Shown here piece after piece: positions 32,485 through 43,168 of a stretch of DNA of 64,000 bases (positions are counted from its first letter, which is position 1; each line of letters opens with the position of its first letter). Source of the stretch: Erinaceus europaeus (Eukaryota; Chordata; Mammalia; Eulipotyphla; Erinaceidae). The stretch is from assembly GCF_950295315.1 (NCBI RefSeq), contig NC_080185.1:40760602-40824601 (forward strand), written 5' to 3'. The notes under the pieces were generated by a model that saw nothing but the letters and a program-made list of their open reading frames with translations, searched no databases and was not told the DNA's origin. Both the position numbers and the translations under genes were made by a program.

Positions 32485-34607
32485 ATGGCGTTAAAATATC
32501 TTCAATCTTTGATATAAATAAATGTCAATGGCCTGAATTCACCAATTAAAAGACATAAAGTAGGAAGATGGATCAGAAAATACAACCCAACAATATGTTG
32601 TCTACAGGAAACCCACCTAACTCAACAAGACAAACACAGACTTAAAGTGAAAGGATAGAAAACTATCATACAAGCCAATGGCCCACACAAAAGGGCAGGA
32701 ACAGCTATTCTCATATCTGACATGATAGACTTTAAAATAGATAAGATTAAAAAAGATAGGAATGGACACTACTTAATGCTCAGAAGATCAGTCAATCAAG
32801 AGGACTTAACAATTATTAACATCTATGCACCCAATGAGAAGCCACCTAAATACATCAAACTTCTACTGAAAGAGCTACAGCAATATATTAACAGTAACAC
32901 AATCATAGTAGGGGACTTCAACACCCCACTCTCTCAACTTGACAGATCATCCAGGCAGAAAATCAATAAAGACATAAGGGAGCTAAATGAAGAGATAGAT
33001 AAACTAGAACTATTGGACATTTTCAGAGTCATTCATCCCAAGAAACTGGAATACACATTTTACTCAAATCCACATGGGTCATTCTCAAGGATAGACCATA
33101 TGTTAGGCCACAAAGACAGCATCAGCAAATTCAAGAGCATTGAAATCATCCTAAGCATCTTCTCAGACCACAGTGGAATTAAACTAACACTTAACAATCA
33201 ACAAAAGATTAGTAATAGTCCCAAAATGTGGAAGCTCAACAGTACACTACTTAACAACCTCTGGGTCAAAGAGGAAATCAAGGAAGAAATCATAATGTTT
33301 CGAGACTTCAATGAAAATGAAGACACAAGCTATCAAAATATTTAGGACACAGCTAAGGCAGTACTGAGGGGGAAGTTCATAGCTATACAAGCACACATTA
33401 GAAAACAAGAAAAACACAAATAAACAGCCTGATTGCACATCTTAAAGACCTAGAAGAAGAACAACAAAGGAACACTAAAGCAACCAGAAGGACAGAAATC
33501 ACTAAAGTTAGGGCAGAAATAAATAACATTGAGAATAAGAAAACCATACAAAAGATCAATGAAAGTAAATGTTGGTTCTTCGAAAGAGTAAACAAAATTG
33601 ACAAACCTTTAGCCAGACTCACAAAACAAAAAAGGGAGAAGACCCAAATAAATCAGATAGCAAATGAAAGAGGAGATATCACAACAGACACCGCAGAAAT
33701 TCAACATATCACGCGAGGCTACTATGAACAACTATATGCCAACAAGCTAGAAAACCTGGAAGAAATTGATGATTCCTAGATACCTACGAACTTCCAAAAC
33801 TAAGTTAAGAGGAAGTAGATAACATGAACAGGCCCATCACAGCCAATGAAATTGAAAGAGTTATCAAAAATCTCCCCAAAAATAAAAGTCCTGGACCAGA
33901 TGGTTTTACAAATGAATTCTATAAAACCTTCAAAGAAGAACTAATACCTCTACTTTTAAAAGTTTTCCAGAAGATTGAAGACACTGGAATATTCCCTGCC
34001 AGCTTCTATGAAGCTAACATCACTCTGATACCAAAATCAGACAGGGACACAACCAAAAAAAGAAAACTACAGACCAATATCTCTGATGAATATAGATGCT
34101 AAAATACTGAACAAAATTCTAGCCAACCGGATACAGCAGTATATTAAAAAGATTGTTCATCATGACCAAGTGAGGTTTATCCCAGGCATGAAAGGTTGGT
34201 TTAATATATGTAAATCAATCAATGTGATCCACCACATCAACAAAAGCAAGACAAAAACCACATGATCATATCAATAGATGCAGAAAAAGCCTTTGACAAA
34301 ATACAACATCCCTTTATGATCAAAACACTACAAAAAATGGGAATAGATGGAAAATTCCTGAAGATAGTGGAGTCTTTATATAGCAAACCTACAGCCAACA
34401 TCATACTCAATGGTGAAAAACTGGAAGCATTTCCCCTCAGATCAGGTACTGGACAGGGCTGCCCACAATCACCATTACTATTCAACATAGTGTTGGAAGT
34501 TCTTGCCATAGCAATCTTGGATGGACCTTGAAAAAATCATGTTGAGTGAAATAAGTCAGAAACAGAAGGATGAATATGGGATGATCTCACTCTCAGGTCG
34601 AAGTTGA
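32485..34607 (+). pseudogene. L1-A ORF2, inactivated and internally deleted
   Basis: Begins at the ATG at 32,485, about 60 bp after ORF1. The endonuclease domain is legible: NPTICCLQETHL with the catalytic glutamate, then VGDFNTPLSQLDRS and FSDHSGIKLTL near its end. A TAG (32,658) interrupts it at KVKG-stop-KTII, and a second TAG lies at QNI-stop-DTAKA (33,343). In the reverse transcriptase, [27 protein letters not shown] and [14 protein letters not shown] remain. A frameshift lies in the A-run at 34,060, and the frame then jumps at 34,515 to the protein's end (KQKDEYGMISLSGRS-like). The FADD catalytic motif and cysteine motif are lost. Confidence 0.92.
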
Positions 34608-34680
34608 AAAACAAGATCAGAAACAAAACACAAGTAGAACCTGAACTGGAATTGAAGTATCGCACCAAAGTAAAAGACTC

Positions 34681-34712
34681 TGGGGGGGGTGGGGGGGTGG
34701 GTGGGGAGAATA
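34681..34712 (+). other. G-run in L1-A 3' UTR (G-quadruplex candidate)
   Basis: At least four runs of three or more G within 30 bp. The same element is at 59,711-59,735 and 60,512-60,528 in sense copies. Confidence 0.6.
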
Positions 34713-34746
34713 CAGGTCCAAGAAGGATTCAGAGGACCTAGTGGGG

Positions 34747-35080
34747 TGTTGTATGCTTTACATTGGGTTCTAGTTCTCCCCCGCCAAGAGAATTAGATCA
34801 GTCCAGTTAATTTCGTGGGCCCTCTTGGCCCCGCCCCGAGGAAACCCGCCAGAGTTCCAGAGTGACAGGGTTCCTGAGTTCCAGAGTAAGAGAGAGTGCT
34901 TGCGCCACCGCAAAGAGACAGCCGAGTTCTGTTTGGTGATTAGTTTGTCTTAGTTTATGAATCATTGTTCCTGAATAAAGAAATACAGCTTCCCTGCCCA
35001 GTCGTTGTCTCCGCGTCTCTGTTACCTGCCCGTGAAGCCAGCTAGCCCACCCAACAAGAGCCTTCCGAATTTTAACAACA
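34747..35080 (+). mobile_element. ERV-3 5' LTR (334 bp)
   Basis: TGTTGTATGC ... TTTTAACAACA; poly(A) signal AATAAA at 34,974; GC-box-like ccccgccccg at 34,829. No clear TATA. Confidence 0.95.
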
Positions 35081-35082
35081 AA

Positions 35083-35102
35083 TGGCGCCTACAACGTGGG
35101 AC
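35083..35102 (+). promoter_or_regulatory. ERV-3 primer binding site (lysine-type variant)
   Basis: TGGCGCCTACAACGTGGGAC, 2 bp after the LTR. Confidence 0.7.
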
Positions 35103-35269
35103 TAGACCTGCGCATCTCTCAGATAAGTGAAGACAATTTGGCTACCTATGCACTATGGCCTTCTCTTCTGCTTGTGAAGAGATCTCCAAAGGCCTCTGCT
35201 CTTTCTTCACGAGACTGTTTTGCTGTTTCTGGAACATTTATCTCTGGACCACTCTGTGGTTTCCACTCG

Positions 35270-35830
35270 TTCGGGCAAACTCAGAACAGCCAGCGGGAAG
35301 AGCCAGTGGGCAGGAGGCGAGGCGCGGAGCTGCTGTTTCCACCTGGTTAAACAGCCAGCCAGCCGGCTGCGCCCAGACAACCCCGCGCACCCACCCGCAG
35401 CCCCGCAGCCCTGCAACCCGCAGGAGGCTGACGCCAGCACACAAGAGCCCCAGGAGCCTGACGCCAACATGCTGGAGCCCGATGCCAACACACAAGAGCC
35501 CGAGGCCAGCCCACAGGAGCCGGCCCTCCACCGCGTGGCGCAGGGCACTGGACGTGTGATCCCTCCACGCTGCTCGGCCACTGTGAACAGGGCAGCAGAC
35601 ATGTCAGGGCTATGGGCCGCCACCCCTGGGCACCTAGGCCCACGCCTTCTACAAAACTGGCCTGCCTGCCCTCTTGCTATGAATTCTGGAACCATCCCAG
35701 GCCTCCCGGACCCCCGGGCTCCCTGCCGAAACTGGGCACATGAGATCTCCAGCCGCCGGTCCGGTCTGAAGGCAGACAAGCTGGAGTACGCAGAGATTTG
35801 TGCAGAGATCGCAACCTGCAATTCCTAGAA
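35270..35830 (+). other. GC-rich, CpG-rich core of ERV-3 with an open frame and EPDAN-type repeats
   Basis: An open frame runs 35,220-35,828 (202 codons) but starts at TTG. Residues 69-103 repeat a short unit (QEPDANMLEPDANTQEPEAS). Reverse-strand frames of similar length exist, as expected from GC-rich DNA, so coding is unproven. No domain recognised. The composition differs sharply from the AT-rich flanks (35,880 onward). It may be captured host sequence or a remnant gag/leader. Confidence 0.5.
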
Positions 35831-36684
35831 GTAAAGCTGCGCAAGAAGCCACCTCCGGATGGTGAACCCCCCCCAACAACTAAGACAGTACAGATTTAAA
35901 TTCATGTTTAAAATGACATGTCTTCATAACAAAGGTTTCTCTCCTCGTGTATTAATGACCATGTTTATGTATATGTTTAAAGTTTGGTAAACAGTAACTT
36001 TAAGGCTAAATTCTTACTAGTCAAAGTTAAATGAAAAAGGTTTTCAACGTAATTCTCATAAAGATAAAATTAACTTACATTTAAAGTCTAAGGTAAAAAT
36101 TAGTTAACAAGCAATATATTTTAACTAAGTTGGTCTAAACAAAAGGTTAAATAGACTTGTTGATATGTAAAACTCTCCATTACCTTCTCTATTAGAAATG
36201 GTAGATCGCACAATGGCTATGCTAATTATTCTCATGCCTGAGGTTTCCTTTCCTGAGTACAACGTGACTCCATCTTGAATGGGTGTAACAAAAGGTTAAA
36301 AGACGTTGTTGATATGTAAAAGTCTCAAATTCCTTCTCTATTAGAAACGTTGGATCGTGCAGTAGATATGCTAATAACAAGTTTTGTTTCATAGTAAGTA
36401 AATTGCAGCCAGTTGCCTTTGGGACTCTAGGCTGTTCCCCGCCCCCATGCAAATGCCCGTCAAAGAAAGTACGCCCCCCAGAGGCAAGAAATGTTTTTTT
36501 TAAGCTGATAAAGTTTAGCCCACAGAGGCAGATATGGCCCCCTCAGGCCTTCCCTTGGCAACACGCTGGTTCTTGTTATTTGCTTGCATGTTTCTCCATG
36601 TTTGTGCCAGTTTCTTTTTTAAAAATGCCTGTATGATATATGTTTCTGTTCACCCCACACCCTTGATACTGTAGCCATTTAGTT
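35831..36684 (+). other. ERV-3 internal non-coding region
   Basis: AT-rich. A diverged duplication links 36,140-36,235 and 36,290-36,375 (gttgatatgtaaaa ... ccttctctattagaaa). It carries the acaatggctatgctaattat module (36,208). Confidence 0.6.
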
Positions 36685-36701
36685 AAAAGAAAAGGGGGAA
36701 T
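36685..36701 (+). promoter_or_regulatory. ERV-3 polypurine tract
   Basis: AAAAGAAAAGGGGGAAT just before the 3' LTR, like that of ERV-2. Confidence 0.9.
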
Positions 36702-37029
36702 TGTTGTATGCTTTACATTGGGTTCTAGTTCTCCCCCGCCAAGAGAATTAGATCAGTCCAGTTAATTTCGCGGGCCCTCTTGGCCCCGCCCCGAGGAAAC
36801 CCGCCAGAGTTCCAGAGTGGCAGGGTTCCTGAGTTCCAGAGTAAGAGAGAGTGCTTGCGCTGCCGCAAAGAGACAGCCGAGTTCTGTTTGGTGATTAGTT
36901 TGTCTTAGTTTATGAATCATTGTTCCTGAATAAAGAAATACAGCTTCCCTGCCCAGCCATTGTCTCCGCATCTCTGTTCACCACCGTGAAGCTAGCCCGC
37001 CCGGCAAGAGCCAACGAATTTTAACAACA
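36702..37029 (+). mobile_element. ERV-3 3' LTR (328 bp)
   Basis: Matches the 5' LTR closely except in the last 70 bp, where several substitutions and small gaps cluster (36,965-37,018 against 35,010-35,070). Confidence 0.95.
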
Positions 37030-37135
37030 GTGGGGGTTGTACTGTTATATGGGAAACTGGGGAATATTATACATGTACAAACTATTGTACTTACTGTTGA
37101 ATGTAAAACATTAATTCCCCAATTAAAAAAAAACA

Positions 37136-40100
37136 TTGCTATTACTACACCTTTTGGACATTTTGCCCCCACACCTATGGACATTTATTCTTTGATAAAG
37201 GGGCCCAAGTGCTAAATGGAGGAAAGAGGCTCTCTTCAATAAATGGTGCTGTGAAAAGTGGGTTGAAACATGCAGAAGAATGAAACTGAACCACTTTATC
37301 ACACCAGAAACAAAAGTCAACTCCAAATGGATCAAGGACCTGGATGTTAGACCAGAAACTATCAAATACTTAGAGGAAAATATTGGTGGAACACTTTCCC
37401 ACCTAAACCTCAAGGACATCTTTGATGATACAAACACAATTGCAAGGAAGACTAAAACAAAAGCAAACCAGTGGGACTACATCAAATTGAAAAGCTTCTG
37501 CACAGCCAAAGAAACCATCACACAAACAAGGAGACCCCTCACAGAATGGGAGAAGATCTTCACATGCCATATATCAGACTAAGAACCAAAATATACAAAG
37601 AGCTCACCAAAATTAGCAACAAAATAGCAAATGACCCCATCCAAAAATGGGGAGAGGATATGAACAGAACATTCACTACAGAAGAGCTCCAAAAGGCTAA
37701 CAAACACATGAAAATTGGCTCCAGGTCACTGATTGTCAGAAAAATGCAAATAAAGACAACATTGAGATACCACCTCACCCCTGTGAGAATGGCATACATC
37801 AAAAAAGATAGCATCAACAAATACTGGAGAGGCTGTGGGAATAAAGGTACCCTTCTGTACTGCTGGTGGGAATGTAAATTGGTCCAGACTCTCTGGAGAG
37901 CAGTCTGAAGAACTCTCACAAGGCTAGACATGGACCATCCATATGACCCCTCTCCTAGGGATATACCCCAAGGACCCCATAACACCCAACCAAAAAGATA
38001 TATGTACACCTATGTTCGTAGCAGCACAATTTGTAATCGCTGAAACTTGGAAGCAACGCAGGTGCCCAACAACAGATGAGTGGCTGAGAAAGCTGTGGTA
38101 TATATACAGAATGGAATACTACACAGCTATTAATAACAATGAACCACATTCTCAGACCCATCTTGGATGGAGCTAGAAGGAATTATGTTAAGTGAGCTAA
38201 GTCAGAAAGTCAAAGACGAGTATGGGATGATCCCACTCATAAACAGAAGTTGAGAAAGAAGAACAGAAAGGGAAACTCAAAGCAGAATCTGACTGAGTGT
38301 GGAGTATGGCACCAAAGTAAAAGTCTCTGGGTTGAGGGTGAGGGTGGATGTTGGGCTTCACTGGGGGGAGGGGGAGAGATGAAATGGGACACAGTCTTTT
38401 GGTGGTGGGAATAGTGTTTATGTACACTCCTATTAACTTGTAGTCATATAAATCACTAATTAAAATGAGAAGGGAAGAATTGATTTAATGTCTCAAACTT
38501 TTTAATGCACAGACCATAGGCCGAGTCTTCTAAATATTGACTCTCTAAAAAGCTTAGACCAGGGAGAACAGTAGCAACAGGTGGCAGTAAGACACAGCTA
38601 TATACAAATAATGTCAAAAGACATAAGTACAGTGATGTTGTTTATGATACAACAAATCCTAACAAAAGGATTTTCAAATTTAACCCAATTGCCAAATAAT
38701 TTGATTACAGCAATAACTATCTATTGTCTTCTTAAACCCTAAGACAGCAGGAACTTACTCTATAGAGCCTGTATTTCCCCCAGTCCTGGAACCTCTAGGG
38801 TGGGCCTCACTTTCCTGCATGCTTCTCTCAATTCATATCAAATGTTATTGCATCTACTGATCTCAACCTAATCGACACAATGAGTACCACCTCAGCATGC
38901 TTCACTTCAGACTTTGTCCAGAGATGTCAGGCATGGAATGTCAACCATTCAGCCTCATTACTCAGGTGAGACCTTTCCTTTCATAGGATTCTCTAAGTCC
39001 ATTCCAGATGGTTCACTTCCTAACAAAGTCCCAAAATCTAGATATAGACCAGGTCCCATGAGATAGAGCATATGTTCACATGTATCCATAATTTATGACA
39101 AAATGTATACCTGAAAGCAAAAGTGCACAATAGTCTGTAGTGAGTCAGTATATTCAGCAAGCAAGTAGAAAAACCTAAAAAGACACCATAAAGTTCCTAA
39201 AGAAATAGTGTCTACTTAGAAGACCATCTCACCTACCTCTTATTACACTTCCCTCAGTCACTCCAAAGCTAACTTTATCAAAGTAAGGACTACAAAAGTT
39301 GAATAAGGACAAGAGACTGGCATACTTTACTGATGACTCTTTAGTCACTATCAGGCCACCCTATCAGCTGGGGCCCTAGTCTGGGAGTCCTGAGATTCCT
39401 AAACAGACAGGATGAGCATAAACCTTGAATAAATTCCACTCTCCATTGTTACTGGTCATCTCCATCAGGAACAACACAATAGACCCCTCCGTGGGCCCCT
39501 TGCCCTCAAGGATCAATCATGGTAGAGAATGTTCCATCCTTCGAAGAGAGGCTGGACAACATACTCTATCTTCTACCTGAGGAAGATTGGTTCTGATACT
39601 GGGGCAGCTTGGAACATTCTTACACTTGACCACAGAATGTGAGCTTAGATCTACAGGGATGCAGAGGTCACATAGGCTCCTAAGCTGAATATGGGCCCCA
39701 GATCAGATCAAATGGATGGGGTTTACAGTCAACAATATTTATACACTTTTCCCATATTTGGAAGCTACTCTCTTCCCTGATCCAGCTTTCTGGTCCTTTT
39801 TCCAGCCATGAAATCATCTCCCCAGACACTAACTTGGGTCCACCTGCATGTCAGATATCAGACTTAAAAAAAAGCACTAGTATAGTCATGGGTCTTTGGG
39901 ATATACCTAAAATAGGCTCACAAACTATCTACAAAACAGAGACCCCCAAATCTTCATCAGCACTAATCCAGCCTTTAGGTTCATAATTAGTCAACAATTT
40001 GTTTGGCTTTATATATTAACTCTTCTTTCATCCACCAGTTCCCAGATGCTACCGTGATGCCAATCAGACTTCCCCGGGGCAGACGACCCCACCAATATGT

Positions 40101-40446
40101 CCTGGAGCCCCACTTCCCCAAAGCCCTGCCCCACTTCCCCAAAACCCCACCCCACTTCCCCAGAGCCCCGCCCCACTAGGGAAAGAGAGAGACAGGCTGG
40201 GAGTATGGATCACCCTGTCAACACCCATGTTCAGCGGGGAAGCAATTACAGAAGCCAGACCTTCCACCTTCTGCACCCCATAATGACCCTGGATCCATAC
40301 TCCCAGAGGATTAAAGAATAGGAAATCTATCAAGGGAGGGGATGTGATACAGAAATCTTGTGGTGGGAGTTATGTGGAGTTGTACCCCTTATCCTATGGT
40401 TCTTGTCAGTGTTTCCTTTTTATAAATAAAAATTACAAAAAAAAAT
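37136..40446 (+). mobile_element. L1-E: 5'-truncated L1 with long 3' UTR
   Basis: Starts in ORF2 (FDKGAQ-equivalent region, 37,180) directly behind the L1-A poly(A). ORF2 ends near 38,260. The long 3' UTR runs to an A-rich end at 40,425-40,446 and includes most blocks of this UTR type. At 40,098-40,170 the ccccacttccccaaaacccc unit is repeated three to four times. Confidence 0.88.
37280..38176 (+). pseudogene. L1-E ORF2 C-terminal part, frameshifted
   Basis: Frames in turn give [40 protein letters not shown], then [37 protein letters not shown], the cysteine motif CWRGCG-equivalent ([18 protein letters not shown]: first C and the H are both replaced by Y), then LLGIYPKDP and TDEWLRKLWYIYRMEYY. 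At least two frameshifts (about 37,575 and 37,915). Confidence 0.88.
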
Positions 40447-40461
40447 AAAAATAAAAACAAA

Positions 40462-40622
40462 TTGATCTGAGGTCGGTGAAATAACTCACTTGGAAACTGT
40501 GCATGACCCAGTTTCAAGCCCAGCTCCCACCTCACTGAAGCAAACTTCAGTGTTCTAGCCTCTCCCCCCACCCCCATAACCAAAAATAAACAAATAAATA
40601 AGAACAACAACAAAAACCAGTT
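40462..40622 (+). repeat. Diverged tRNA-headed SINE
   Basis: Head tgaggtcggtgaaataactc, B box-like gtttcaagccc (40,511), AAATAAATAAG tail. Confidence 0.5.
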
Positions 40623-40948
40623 GATGTTATCTCACCATTTTTTATGATTTTCATATCACTTGTGGTATCTTTCCTGCACTGACATTCATGTTCCTGGCTA
40701 TCAGGCATGTTCATGGTCATATCTCAAGTTCTAAGCAGTTATCAATTACTTTGTATCCCCACACCTGCTTATCCTCAGCTCCACTTCCACTTCATCTTGC
40801 TCAAGTTGTCCTACCTACTCCTAGGTCCCTACTTTTACTTGTGACCTACTCATAAGTGGCCCCAGTAAAAGTCTCAGACTTCAGACCACTGCCGGACTTC
40901 TCATGGAGAGGTCTCTTCCAGGGCACAAACTCCTGGCTTACCCTTTCT
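40623..40948. other. No recognised feature
   Basis: Unassigned. Confidence 0.3.
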
Positions 40949-41315
40949 GTTGCGCACCAGATGCGGGGGCCTAGAAGAATGTTCCGGGGCAGTAGGAGTG
41001 AGCCCCGACTGGGTCTTTCTCAGTGTTCGTAACTAGAGACACAACAAGAGGTCACCAGGGGAATGTTTCATGAACAATCCGTTTACTGAACAGCAAAATG
41101 ACATGTGTATACCATATATGGTAGGGAAGCAAGGGGTCTGGGGAGGGTGAAGACTTTTCCTGTAATTGTTGAGCAAGAGGTTTAATTGGTTAAAGGAATG
41201 AGGAAGCAAGGTTATCAGTAACCAGCAGCTAGAGGGGGGTCCTGAGGGCAGAGAGGAGATAGATCAGATATGATCAAAGGAATGGAATGGGTGGGGAAGT
41301 AGGGAGGGGACTTTC

Positions 41316-42170
41316 TTTTTTTTTAATAATTTATTTCTTTATTGGGGAATTAATGTTTTACATTCAACAGTAAATACAATAGTTTGTACATGCATAACAT
41401 TCCCCAGTTTCCCATTTAACAATACAACCCGCACTATGTCATTTATCATCCTTCATGGACCTGTATTCTCCCCACCCACCCACCCACCCCAGAGTCTTTT
41501 ACTTTGGTGTAATACTCCAATTCCATTTCAGGTTCGACTTGTGTTTTCTTTTCTGATCTTGTTTTTCAACTTCTGCTTGAGAGTGAGATCATCCCATATT
41601 CATCCTTCTGTTTCTGACTTATTTCACTCAACATGATTTTTTCAAGGTCCATCCAAGATCAGCTGAAAACGGTGAAGTCACCATTTTTTACAGCTGAGTA
41701 GTATTCCATTGTGTATATAGACCACAACTTGCTCAGCCACTCATCTGTTATTGGACACCTGGGTTGCTTCCAGGTTTTGGCTATTACAAATTGTGCTGCC
41801 AAGAACATATGTGTACACAGATCTTTTTGGATGGGTATGTTGGGTTCCTTAGGATATATCCCCAGGAGGGGGATTGCAGGGTCATAGGGTAGGTCCATTT
41901 CTAGCCTTCTGAGAGTTCTCCAGACTGCTCTCCACAGAGGTTGGACCAATTGACATTCCCACCAGCAGTGCAGGAGGGTTCCTTTGACCCCACACCCTCT
42001 CCAGCATTTGCTGCTGTTACCTTTTCTGATGTATGACATTCTCACAGGAGTGAAGTGATATCTCATTGTTGTCTTGATTTGCATTTCTCTGACAATCAGA
42101 GACTTGGAGCATTTTTTCATGTGTTTCTTGGCCTTTTGGATCTCTTCTGTGGTGAATATTCTGTCCAAGT
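41316..42170 (-). mobile_element. 5'-truncated L1, antisense, with 14-bp TSD
   Basis: GGGAGGGGACTTTC at 41,302-41,315 and 42,171-42,184. Short-type 3' UTR plus ORF2 C-terminus. The minus-strand frame 41,659-42,195 (178 codons) is open and very close to L1-[39 protein letters not shown] (intact CX3CX7HX4C), [18 protein letters not shown]. Looks young. Confidence 0.95.
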
Positions 42171-42284
42171 GGGAGGGGACTTTCAGGCAAAACAATGAAT
42201 ATGTAGATAATAAGGGAGTAGGCTAGTGTGTCAGGGAATGCAGAGTCCCTGTGAGGCAGAGAGTCTGAAAGGTGAAGCTGAACC

Positions 42285-42339
42285 TTCTTCTTCTTCTTCT
42301 AGCGTTTGCCCTTCTTCCGTAGCTAGTCAACAGCGTCAG
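42285..42339 (-). mobile_element. Vingi-like LINE 3' end, copy 3 (55 bp)
   Basis: Antisense 3' terminus: (TTC)n tail, then the complement of gctacggaagaagggcaaac and the ctgttgacta region. GCTGAACC on both sides (42,277-42,284 and 42,340-42,347) looks like the duplication, although the right copy resembles Vingi's own next bases. Confidence 0.8.
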
Positions 42340-42487
42340 GCTGAACCTGAAAGCTGTTCTCTCCCATGTTCAGTCTCTGGTAGAGAGAGGCTGACAGGAA
42401 GACCATGTTCCTCAAGCACCCATCTTTCAATGGAAGGTTCCACCAGACTTAACCATATCCTCACAGTTTCCCTACAGACCACAACCA

Positions 42488-42685
42488 TTCCCCCTCTGGC
42501 CCCATGATAACGAAGGAACACAGAATGGTGAGCAGACCAGTCTAGTTGGGGGGAGAGGTGGAGAATGGCTCAGCAAAGGAAGAAGTGGAAGATGAAATCG
42601 GCTAAATTAAGTTAAGGTCAGATTGCAGAGGTCCTGGAAAGGAGGCTGAAGGGCTGGGGAGAGAACATTAATGATTCTATTAAAA
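42488..42685. other. Possible ERV internal remnant, otherwise unassigned
   Basis: Would be the internal side of the candidate LTR; no protein motif found. Confidence 0.25.
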
Positions 42686-42689
42686 AAAA

Positions 42690-42772
42690 AAAAACTTTTC
42701 ATGCCTGAGGTTCTGAGCTTCCAAGTTCAATCCCCAGCACCATCAGAATCCAGAGCAGAGCAGTGTTTTGTT
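42690..42772 (+). repeat. SINE type C fragment
   Basis: catgcctgaggttctgagct and gttcaatccccagcaccatc. Confidence 0.6.
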
Positions 42773-42859
42773 CTATTTCTCTTTCATTAAGATTAATTTA
42801 TTAATTAGCCAATTTATTAGACTGATAAAGTGACTATCCCTCCAGCAGGAGGAAAGGGG

Positions 42860-43168
42860 AGGCGGTGAAAGAGCAGTGGAGGTTTTGTTTTTTGTTTTAT
42901 TGCCCCCAGAGTTATTGCTGGGGGTTGGTGTTAGCACTACAAATCCACTGCTCCCAGCAGCCATTTTTCTTTTTTCTATTTTATTGACCAGGACAGCGAG
43001 ACATTAAGAGAAGAGGTGGGGATAGAAAGGGAGAGAGAAAGATAGCCACTTGCATCACTCAGTGCTCATGAACTATCCCCACTGCAGGTGGGGAGTGGGG
43101 GCTCAAGAACCCAAGTCCTTGCACATAATGATGGTTGCACTTAACCAGGTGCACCACCCTGCCCCACA
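42860..43168 (-). repeat. SINE type B long form, antisense
   Basis: 3' module (ccactgctcccagcagccat, 42,945) then body and head ending 43,165. Confidence 0.65.

Larger units (their letters stand above)
34741..37035 (+). mobile_element. ERV-3: short non-autonomous provirus inside L1-A 3' UTR
   Basis: LTRs at 34,747-35,080 and 36,702-37,029 are flanked by GTGGGG (34,741-34,746 and 37,030-37,035). The internal region is 1,621 bp. It shares its primer-site region and about 150 bp of leader with ERV-2 (agtgaagac, ctacctatgcactatgg, ctgtttctggaacatt in the same order). It also shares the pre-polypurine region (cctgta-gatata-gtttctgttcacccca). The middle differs: a GC-rich block here, a duplicated AT-richer block in ERV-2. 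No retroviral protein motif seen. Confidence 0.95.
30789..37133 (+). mobile_element. L1-A: 5'-complete L1 with ORF2 deletion, split by ERV-3
   Basis: The 5' UTR (30,789-31,453) matches that of L1-B (53,158-53,844). ORF1 is intact. ORF2 has stops, frameshifts and a deletion at about 34,515 that joins the reverse transcriptase palm region directly to the last 30 codons. By comparison with L1-B about 1.7 kb is missing (57,693-59,546 there, minus its SINE). The short-type 3' UTR continues across ERV-3 from 34,746 to 37,036 and ends in a poly(A) tract at 37,125-37,133. Confidence 0.93.
40949..42487 (-). mobile_element. Candidate ERV LTR, antisense, interrupted by L1 and Vingi
   Basis: On the minus strand a purine run (ccagagggggaa) at 42,488-42,499 directly precedes TGGTTGTGGTCTG, as a polypurine tract precedes a 3' LTR. 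The plus-strand left edge TGTTGCGC gives the CA end. With the L1 (and one TSD copy) and Vingi removed the length is about 600 bp. No flanking duplication found and no coding downstream to 42,660, so this is tentative. Confidence 0.35.

Noticed and set aside
35207..35821. 204-codon minus-strand frame opposite the ERV-3 core
   Set aside because: Expected by-product of GC-rich DNA with few stop codons; no motif.
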